64,000 nucleotides of DNA from Parerythrobacter_A sp963761775. Its GTDB lineage: Bacteria; Pseudomonadota; Alphaproteobacteria; Sphingomonadales; Sphingomonadaceae. The translations under genes were made by a program, and so were the position numbers. The stretch spans positions 124,001 through 188,000 of the forward strand of contig CAVXIF010000002.1 in assembly GCA_963761775.1 (NCBI GenBank). The letters run 5' to 3'. Below the pieces are notes generated by a model. It had not been told where the DNA came from and did no database searches. It saw nothing but the letters and a program-made list of their open reading frames with translations. Positions 58,493 to 64,000 of this stretch are shown here, one piece after another. Each line of letters begins with the position of its first letter. The stretch's first letter is position 1.

Positions 58493-59512
58493 ATGACCCT
58501 TGATACTGCAACCCCCAAAACGCGCGCTCTGATGGCGCGCGGCATCGATTTCCTCGGCAGCGAAACCGCGATCCTGTGCGGCGCGATGAGCTGGGTGTCG
58601 GAACGCAATCTGGTTTCGGCAATCAGCGACGCGGGCGGCTTCGGCGTCATTGCCTGCGGGGCGATGACGCCCGACCTGCTCGATGCCGAAATCGCCGCGA
58701 CCAAGGCGATGACCGACAAGCCGTTCGGCGTGAACCTTATCACCATGCACCCCGATCTGACCGACCTCATCGCGGTGTGCGCGAAGCATGGCGTAACGCA
58801 TGTGGTGCTGGCGGGCGGCATCCCGCCCAAGGGCAGCGTGGAGGCGATCAAGGCGGGCGGGGCGAAGGTCATCGTCTTCGCGCCGACACTGGCGCTGGCA
58901 AAGAAGCTGCTCCGTTCAGGCGGCGATGCGCTGGTGATCGAGGGGATGGAGGCGGGTGGCCATATCGGCCCCGTCAGCACCAGCGTGCTGGCGCAGGAAT
59001 TCCTGCCCGAACTGGCCGAGGACCACCTCGTTTTCGTCGCAGGCGGCATCGGGCGGGGCGAGGCGATTGCAGGCTATCTGGAAATGGGCGCGGTCGGCGT
59101 GCAGCTGGGCACCCGCTTCGCCTGCGCCACCGAAAGCGTCGCGCACGAGAACTTCAAGAAAGCCTTCTTCCGCGCCAATGCCCGCGACGCCGTGGCCAGC
59201 GTCCAAGTCGATGCCCGCCTGCCCGTCATCCCCGTGCGCGCCCTGAAGAACAAGGGCACCGAAGCGTTCACCGGCAAGCAGCGCGAAGTGGCGGGCCTGC
59301 TGGATACCGAAGGGCTGGAAATGCTTGAGGCACAGCTCCAGATCGAACACTACTGGGCCGGCGCCCTGCGCCGCGCGGTGGTGGACGGCGACGTGGAAAA
59401 CGGCAGCCTGATGGCCGGCCAGAGCGTCGGCATGGTGAAGCGCGAGGAACCGGCAGCGGAGATCGTCGCGTCGCTGATGGCGGAATGCGAAGCGGCACTG
59501 GCGCGACGCTAA
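58493..59512 (+). CDS. nitronate monooxygenase (2-nitropropane dioxygenase family)
   Basis: A 339-residue FMN-dependent TIM-barrel protein: FLGSETAILCGAMSWVSE at the start, the catalytic-histidine region EAGGHIGP, and the FMN phosphate-binding AGGIGRGEAI and GVQLGTRF. It oxidises alkyl nitronates, or in some lineages reduces enoyl groups; the substrate is not determined. GGAG lies 6-7 bases upstream of the ATG at 58493. It is divergent from ahpC, which may suit a redox-stress role, and its stop overlaps the convergent LytTR gene by four bases. Confidence 0.9.
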   Translation: MTLDTATPKTRALMARGIDFLGSETAILCGAMSWVSERNLVSAISDAGGFGVIACGAMTPDLLDAEIAATKAMTDKPFGVNLITMHPDLTDLIAVCAKHGVTHVVLAGGIPPKGSVEAIKAGGAKVIVFAPTLALAKKLLRSGGDALVIEGMEAGGHIGPVSTSVLAQEFLPELAEDHLVFVAGGIGRGEAIAGYLEMGAVGVQLGTRFACATESVAHENFKKAFFRANARDAVASVQVDARLPVIPVRALKNKGTEAFTGKQREVAGLLDTEGLEMLEAQLQIEHYWAGALRRAVVDGDVENGSLMAGQSVGMVKREEPAAEIVASLMAECEAALARR

Positions 59513-60282
59513 CGCTCCAGCGCCGCCTTCACGGCTGCAACACGCGTGCGGCTTACGGGTGCTTGCGACCCATTGGACAGCACCGCGCGCATATTGCGGC
59601 CTTCGCGATTGAGTGCGGTTAGCGCACCGTGCGCAACCCACCAGCTCCGGTGTGTGCGGAGGCCTTCTGTTTCGCCTGCTTCTGCGATGGCGTCGACCAG
59701 GTTCATCAGTAGCATTTCGCGGGCGTCGGTGCCGATGACGGTGACGTAGTGGTCCTCCACCGCCAGCGCGAGAATCGGGCCGAAGGCTGGCGGCAGGCGC
59801 TGGTGCAGTTTGGTATCGGTCAGGGGTGGGGATGCCTTGGCGGGCGGTTCTTTCGCTACCGGTCGCGTGGTGTCCCGTCTCGCGCCGAAGGTATAAAGCA
59901 GGCCGAACAGCAGGAATATGCCAAGACCCAGCGCGGCGACTTGCGCGAACAGCAGTTGCGATACCGCGCCGCCATTGTTTCCGCCGAACACCGCGATCAG
60001 CACCACGCCCAGGGCAGCAAGCAACGGCACGGCCAGCAAATATTCCATCGGGAAGGGCAGGCCGAACCGCATCGCGACAGGGCGCATGACCAGCAGGATC
60101 GCCTGCAACACCAGCCACCCCGCCACCATGCCACCGATCCAGTACACGAGACGCAAGCCCAGCCCCAAGGTATCGGTGCCGAACGGCCCGACCAGCGCCA
60201 GCACTACGCCGACGAGCGCCAGCACGCCGATCTCCGCCAGCGCATCGCCGGGCGGCGGCGTGCCCCGCTGCTCAGCCACCAA
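59509..60282 (-). CDS. membrane-embedded LytTR DNA-binding regulator, module 2
   Basis: A 257-residue paralogue of the LytTR protein at 55087: four hydrophobic segments (about 15-35, 45-65, 80-100, 110-130) and a C-terminal LytTR domain with ALAVEDHYVTVIG, HRSWWVAHGAL and MRAVLSNGSQAPVSRTRV. The C-terminal pattern is close to module 1 throughout. It is divergent from a DUF2306 gene, separated by about 100 bases, exactly the module 1 arrangement in mirror image. Confidence 0.86.
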   Translation of the reverse strand: MVAEQRGTPPPGDALAEIGVLALVGVVLALVGPFGTDTLGLGLRLVYWIGGMVAGWLVLQAILLVMRPVAMRFGLPFPMEYLLAVPLLAALGVVLIAVFGGNNGGAVSQLLFAQVAALGLGIFLLFGLLYTFGARRDTTRPVAKEPPAKASPPLTDTKLHQRLPPAFGPILALAVEDHYVTVIGTDAREMLLMNLVDAIAEAGETEGLRTHRSWWVAHGALTALNREGRNMRAVLSNGSQAPVSRTRVAAVKAALER

Positions 60283-60386
60283 CCGTCACCCATGCGCGAA
60301 CGGGCAAACGGGTCAGCGCACGCTGACTGCGTATTGCCGCACCGGTATGCGCAGGCGCGCTTGTGGAAGGCGGGGCGGTCGGCATC

Positions 60387-60983
60387 ATGGCGCTGCAGAT
60401 TATGGCGCAACAACGGGAGCCGCAAGTGGCACTGGAGAGCAAGGAAATCATCGGACGCACTGCGGAAGACCGGCAGGCGAGGGCTATCAGCGTTGGAATT
60501 ACCGTCCTTATCACCGTTGTCGTCACTGCGGGAATGACGATCGCGTCGGCGCAAGGCGGCGGGTTTGCCTCCGATGCGGCTAAGGTAGCGGCGCGCGAGA
60601 GTGGCTTCCTCGGCTGGCCCATCATCGTGCATCTCGCCACCGCGATCCCGGCGCTGCTGCTCGGCCCGGTGGTGTTGTGGCGAAAGAAGGGCGATGCGAC
60701 GCATCGTTTGCTGGGCCGGTGCTGGGCTGCGCTCATGCTGGCGACGGCGATATCGACGGCCTTCATCCGGACGCCGGGTGGCGGGATTGCGGGCACGGGG
60801 TTCAGTTTCATCCACCTGTTCACGCTGTGGACGTTATTCAGCTTGCCTTACGCCATATGGACGATCCGGCGTGGCAATGTGGCGGCACACAAATCGGCAA
60901 TGACCGGGCTGTATATCGGCCTGTGCCTGGCAGGTGCGTTCACATTCATTCCGGGGCGGGTGCTGGGCAATCTGGTGTTCTGA
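60387..60983 (+). CDS. DUF2306 membrane protein, module 2
   Basis: A protein of about 198 residues with four hydrophobic segments and the DUF2306 motifs IVHLATAIPALLLGPVVLWRKKG and HRLLGRCWAALMLATA, then NVAAHKSAMTGLYIG. It is a paralogue of the protein at 54281-54901. Either the ATG at 60387 or at 60402 could be the start; neither has a strong ribosome site. It is divergent from the LytTR gene and followed by a dienelactone hydrolase gene after about 76 bases. Confidence 0.8.
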   Translation: MALQIMAQQREPQVALESKEIIGRTAEDRQARAISVGITVLITVVVTAGMTIASAQGGGFASDAAKVAARESGFLGWPIIVHLATAIPALLLGPVVLWRKKGDATHRLLGRCWAALMLATAISTAFIRTPGGGIAGTGFSFIHLFTLWTLFSLPYAIWTIRRGNVAAHKSAMTGLYIGLCLAGAFTFIPGRVLGNLVF

Positions 60984-61059
60984 CCTTCCTCTCGTGACAT
61001 CGGTGCCAAGGCGCGGCATGATCGCGGCGCAAAAGACACCATACGCGGGAGAAACGATC

Positions 61060-61977
61060 ATGTGCGACGAAACCAGGCTGGCGGAATGGGCCAAGCAACA
61101 GATCGACCGGCGCGCCTTTACCAGGCTGGGCGCGATGGCGGCCGGCGGGGCGGCGCTGACGGCGTGCGCGCCTGCGGGAATGGGCGGCGACACCGCGACT
61201 GCCGATGCCGCGCCCGATGCGATGGCCACGCTGCCTGCAATGGCGGAACGCAGCGTCAGCTTCGCCACGCCCGACGGCACGATGGACGCCTTCTTCGTGA
61301 CCCCCGTTTCCGGCCCTGCGCCCGCCGTGATCCTGTGGCCCGATATCGCGGGCCTGCGCGAAGCGAAGCGCGAGATGGCGCGCGGGCTGGCGGGGCAGGG
61401 CTATGCCGTGCTGGCCGTCAATCCCTATTACCGCGACGTGGCGGGCGAGCAGTTCGCCGATTTCGCCGCCTTTATCGCCGCCAAGGGCTTCGGCAGGGTC
61501 AAGCCGTGGCGCGATAAGCTCAGCTCCGACGCCGTTGGACGCGATGCCAAGGCGGCGGTCGCGTGGCTCGACGCGCAGGACGAAGTCGATACCACGCGCG
61601 GCATCGGGGCCGAGGGGTATTGCATGGGCGGCCCCTTCACCGTCTATTCCGCCCACGCCGTACCCGACCGGATCAAGGCCGCCGCCAGTTTCCACGGTGG
61701 CGGACTGGTGCGCGACGACGACCAGAGCCCGCATCGCCTGCTGGCCGACAGCACGGCGGGCTATCTGTTCGCCATCGCGCAGGACGACGATGCCGAGGCG
61801 CCCGACGACAAGACTGCCCTGCGCACCGCGCTGGACGCGGCGAACCGCGACGGCAAGGTCGAGGTGTATGCGGGCGACCACGGCTGGACCGTGCCCGATA
61901 GTCCGGCTTATGCCGAAGCAGCGGCGAGGCGCGCCTATGCCGACAAGATGGCGCTGTATTCGGCGGCACTGGGATAG
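61060..61977 (+). CDS. exported dienelactone hydrolase family protein
   Basis: A 305-residue alpha/beta hydrolase. A DRRAFTRLGAMAAGGAALTAC signal, with twin arginines and lipobox LTAC, suggests a Tat-exported lipoprotein. The hydrolase domain has the nucleophile cysteine in GYCMGG (about residue 188) and the conserved WPDIAGLR and GDHGWT. Cysteine as nucleophile is standard in dienelactone hydrolases. GGAG lies 6-9 bases upstream of the ATG at 61060. The substrate is unknown; it is followed directly by a DUF1428 gene. Confidence 0.87.
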   Translation: MCDETRLAEWAKQQIDRRAFTRLGAMAAGGAALTACAPAGMGGDTATADAAPDAMATLPAMAERSVSFATPDGTMDAFFVTPVSGPAPAVILWPDIAGLREAKREMARGLAGQGYAVLAVNPYYRDVAGEQFADFAAFIAAKGFGRVKPWRDKLSSDAVGRDAKAAVAWLDAQDEVDTTRGIGAEGYCMGGPFTVYSAHAVPDRIKAAASFHGGGLVRDDDQSPHRLLADSTAGYLFAIAQDDDAEAPDDKTALRTALDAANRDGKVEVYAGDHGWTVPDSPAYAEAAARRAYADKMALYSAALG

Positions 61978-61983
61978 GCGAAC

Positions 61984-62355
61984 ATGGCCGATACCGACGG
62001 TTACTCCGATTGCTCCATCTGCGCCGTGCCCACGGCCAACAAGGACGCCTATCGCAAACACGCCGCCGAGGCCGCGCCGCTGTTCATGGAACAGGGCGCA
62101 ATGAGCCTCGTCGAATATTGGGGCGACGATATTCCCGAAGGCAAGGTCAACTCGCTGCACACCGCCGTTGCGCGCAAGCCGGACGAGACGGTGGTGGTCT
62201 CCACCATCCGCTGGCCATCGAAGGCGGTGCGCGATGCGGCGTGGGCGGTGCTGATGGATGACGCGCGGCTGACAGCGATCGGGATGCCTTTCGACGGCAG
62301 CCGCATGATCTTCGGCGGGTTCGACGTGCTGGTGGAGGCGTCCGCTTCCTCCTGA
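61984..62355 (+). CDS. DUF1428 family protein
   Basis: A 123-residue protein with the dimeric alpha/beta-barrel motifs of DUF1428: VPTANKDAYRKHA, ALSLVEYWGDD-type core (here MSLVEYWGDDIPEG) and MPFDGSRMIFGGFDVLV. The family is small, of unknown function, related to YciI-like or antibiotic-biosynthesis-monooxygenase folds. It lies six bases after the dienelactone hydrolase gene, so the two form an operon. Confidence 0.85.
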   Translation: MADTDGYSDCSICAVPTANKDAYRKHAAEAAPLFMEQGAMSLVEYWGDDIPEGKVNSLHTAVARKPDETVVVSTIRWPSKAVRDAAWAVLMDDARLTAIGMPFDGSRMIFGGFDVLVEASASS

Positions 62356-64000
62356 CGCCGGGTTCACCCCTGGGCGTTGTTGCTGCGGCCCTTGCGGTGT
62401 TTGCTCTTGGGCTTGGTGAAGGGCTGGTCCGGCTTGTGCGCGTGGCTGCGGCACCGGATTTGACACGCCAGGATTTTCCCGCCGGTTTTGGGCCTTTTCC
62501 CTTGAAGCCGCCACTTTTGTGCCCGCCGCCCCCGTGTCCGCCACCCTTTTGGCCTCCGCTCTTGAAGCCGCCCCCTTTGAAACCATTGGCCTTGCGGTTC
62601 TTGGCCATCTGGCGTGGCGGGGCGGGGGACAGTTCGATGCGGACATCGTCGCCGCGCTCGTTATCTCCACCGGGCTTCGCCGCTGCCGCCGCGAATGTAT
62701 CGGCGATGGCGCGCGGGATCTGCACATGCGTTTCGGTCTGGCCGATGCGGATCGCGCCGATGTCGTTCTTGCCGACACTGCCGCGCTTGCACAGCAGCGG
62801 CAACAGCCAGCGCGGATCGGCGTTTTGCTGGCGGCCGATATCGAGGCGGAACCAGACAGTATCCTCGAAACCGGGGCGATGATGCGCGGTCCGCACCGCC
62901 TCGGGCGTATCGGCGCGCAGGGCAACCGGTTCGGGCATCCGCGCGCGATGCGCCTGCACCAGCAGGGCAGCGATTTCGGCGGGCGAGCGTTCCGCCAGCA
63001 GCTTGTCCGCCAGCGCGCGGTCGGCATCCTGCACGTCGACCGGTTGCAGCAGCTTTTCCAGCAGGCGCTCGCTGTCCTTCGCGGCAATGGCAGCGGCGTC
63101 GGGCGCGTCGATCCAGTCGGCGTTGATCTTGGCGTGGCGCAGCATCGATTCCACCCGCTTCTTGCGATTGAACGGCACCACCACGACCGCCGTGCCCTTC
63201 GCGCCGGCACGACCCGTGCGGCCCGAACGGTGCTGCAATATCTCCGCATCGCGCGGGATTTCGACATGGATCACCAGGCTAAGGCCCGGCAAGTCGATCC
63301 CGCGCGCGGCCACGTCGGTTGCCACGCACACCCGCGCGCGGCCATCGCGCAGTGCCTGCAAGGCCCGGTTGCGCTCGTCCTGCGAGTGCTCGCCCGATAA
63401 CGCCACCGCACCGAAACCGCGCTTTTGCAAGGCGGCGTGCAACTGCCGCACATTCTCGCGCGTGGCGCAAAACGCGATGGCTGTTTCCGCCTCGTGATAG
63501 CGCAGCAGGTTGACCACCGCGCCCTCGATATCGACCGGCGCGACGGTGACCGCCTGATAGGCGATATCGCCATGCCCGCGCCCGCCCGCACTGGTTGTGG
63601 CGATGCGCAAGGCGTCAGTCTGGTAGCGGCGCGCCAGCGCTTCGATCGGACGCGGCATTGTGGCGGAGAACAGCAGCGTGCGGCGCGTATCGGGTGTCGC
63701 GTCGAGGATGCCTTCCAGCTCTTCGCGGAAGCCCATGTCGAGCATCTCGTCCGCCTCGTCCAGGACCGCCACGGCCAGTTCGGACAGGTCGAGCGCATTG
63801 CGCTTGATATGGTCGTTCAGGCGGCCCGGCGTGCCGACCACGATGGTCGCGCCTGCCTGAAGCGCGCGGCGTTCCTGCGACGGGTTCATGCCGCCCACGC
63901 ACGTCGCGATCTTTGCGCCCGCCTGCCGGTAAAGCCACGCCAGCTCTCCGCTGACCTGCAAGGCCAGCTCGCGCGTGGGTGCGACCACCAGAGCCAGTGG
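62147..64000 (-). CDS. DEAD-box RNA helicase, partial, with frameshifted tail
   Basis: The window edge cuts the N-terminus (motifs Q and I missing). Visible are PTRELA (motif Ia), VGTPGR (Ib), LDEADEMLDMGF (II, DEAD), FSATM (III), IAFCATRE (IV), VATDVAARGIDLP (V) and HRSGRTGRAG (VI), then a DbpA-type RNA-binding domain and a Gly/Lys-rich FKGGG tail. The tail as read continues antisense to DUF1428. Restoring one missing base near 62443-62460 gives a basic end (HKPDQPFTKPKSKHRKGRSN) and a stop at 62364-62366. So an apparent -1 frameshift. Such helicases act in RNA decay or ribosome assembly. Confidence 0.88.
   Translation of the reverse strand, partial: PLALVVAPTRELALQVSGELAWLYRQAGAKIATCVGGMNPSQERRALQAGATIVVGTPGRLNDHIKRNALDLSELAVAVLDEADEMLDMGFREELEGILDATPDTRRTLLFSATMPRPIEALARRYQTDALRIATTSAGGRGHGDIAYQAVTVAPVDIEGAVVNLLRYHEAETAIAFCATRENVRQLHAALQKRGFGAVALSGEHSQDERNRALQALRDGRARVCVATDVAARGIDLPGLSLVIHVEIPRDAEILQHRSGRTGRAGAKGTAVVVVPFNRKKRVESMLRHAKINADWIDAPDAAAIAAKDSERLLEKLLQPVDVQDADRALADKLLAERSPAEIAALLVQAHRARMPEPVALRADTPEAVRTAHHRPGFEDTVWFRLDIGRQQNADPRWLLPLLCKRGSVGKNDIGAIRIGQTETHVQIPRAIADTFAAAAAKPGGDNERGDDVRIELSPAPPRQMAKNRKANGFKGGGFKSGGQKGGGHGGGGHKSGGFKGKGPKPAGKSWRVKSGAAATRTSRTSPSPSPRANTARAAATTPRGEPGVRRKRTPPPARRTRRRSCGCRRKASRSLSAARHPSAPPTPHRAPPSMASGWWRPPPSRPACAQRRCAAS

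Overview
The window is GC-rich, gene-dense DNA from an alphaproteobacterium, most likely a member of the Sphingomonadales in or near Erythrobacteraceae. This rests on recognised gene families (GapR/DUF2312, DUF1244, an alphaproteobacterial CDC48-type ATPase, HrcA/CIRCE-controlled groESL, yebC-ruvC, several dispersed REP-like palindromes) and not on any search. No rRNA, tRNA, CRISPR array, intact insertion sequence or phage was seen.

Layout. 1-6.8 kb: the end of metK, a GbsR/MarR regulator with a small membrane protein and two matching operator-like sites, scoB/scoA split by a foreign-looking 236-bp segment, a two-domain CDC48/VAT ATPase and an MscS channel. 6.8-13.5 kb: polA, a small acidic lipoprotein, a class A beta-lactamase-like enzyme, a host-attachment-family protein, mtnP and a DUF2061 membrane protein. 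13.5-20.3 kb: an arsenosugar-type cluster (radical SAM protein, flavin disulfide reductase, ArsM methyltransferase, epimerase, TIGR04283 and TIGR04282 transferases, sterol-desaturase-like protein) with start/stop overlaps. 20.3-30.1 kb: a membrane diguanylate cyclase, groESL with a clear CIRCE element, DUF2382 stress-type proteins, a MATE exporter and a large DUF305/beta-propeller secreted protein. 30.1-43.4 kb: rplJ-rplL on the minus strand between two copies of a long palindrome, a lipoprotein, a DUF2975/HTH operon with a 39-codon leader gene, then rpoB and rpoC on the plus strand with a low-GC 79-codon gene between them. 43.4-53.8 kb: gltX, pyk, DUF1244, gapR, yebC, ruvC, a roughly 700-bp atypical segment, an ArsC-like reductase, a glycerophosphodiesterase, ubiG and lysC. 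53.8-64 kb: two LytTR-regulator/DUF2306-membrane-protein pairs around ahpC-ahpF and a nitronate monooxygenase, then a dienelactone hydrolase, DUF1428 and a DEAD-box helicase cut by the window edge.

A striking feature is that eight otherwise well-conserved genes (polA, bla, an epimerase, rpoC, ruvC, a glycerophosphodiesterase, a small basic exported protein and the DEAD-box helicase) each have one apparent single-base frameshift; seven are +1 and one is -1. Restoring the frame gives a family-typical end in each case. This points first to sequence error, or else to recent decay, and should be settled before any of these genes is called broken.

The most interesting biology is the arsenosugar-type cluster, the duplicated divergent LytTR/DUF2306 module, the coupled small gene between rpoB and rpoC, and the two foreign-looking segments at scoAB and after ruvC.
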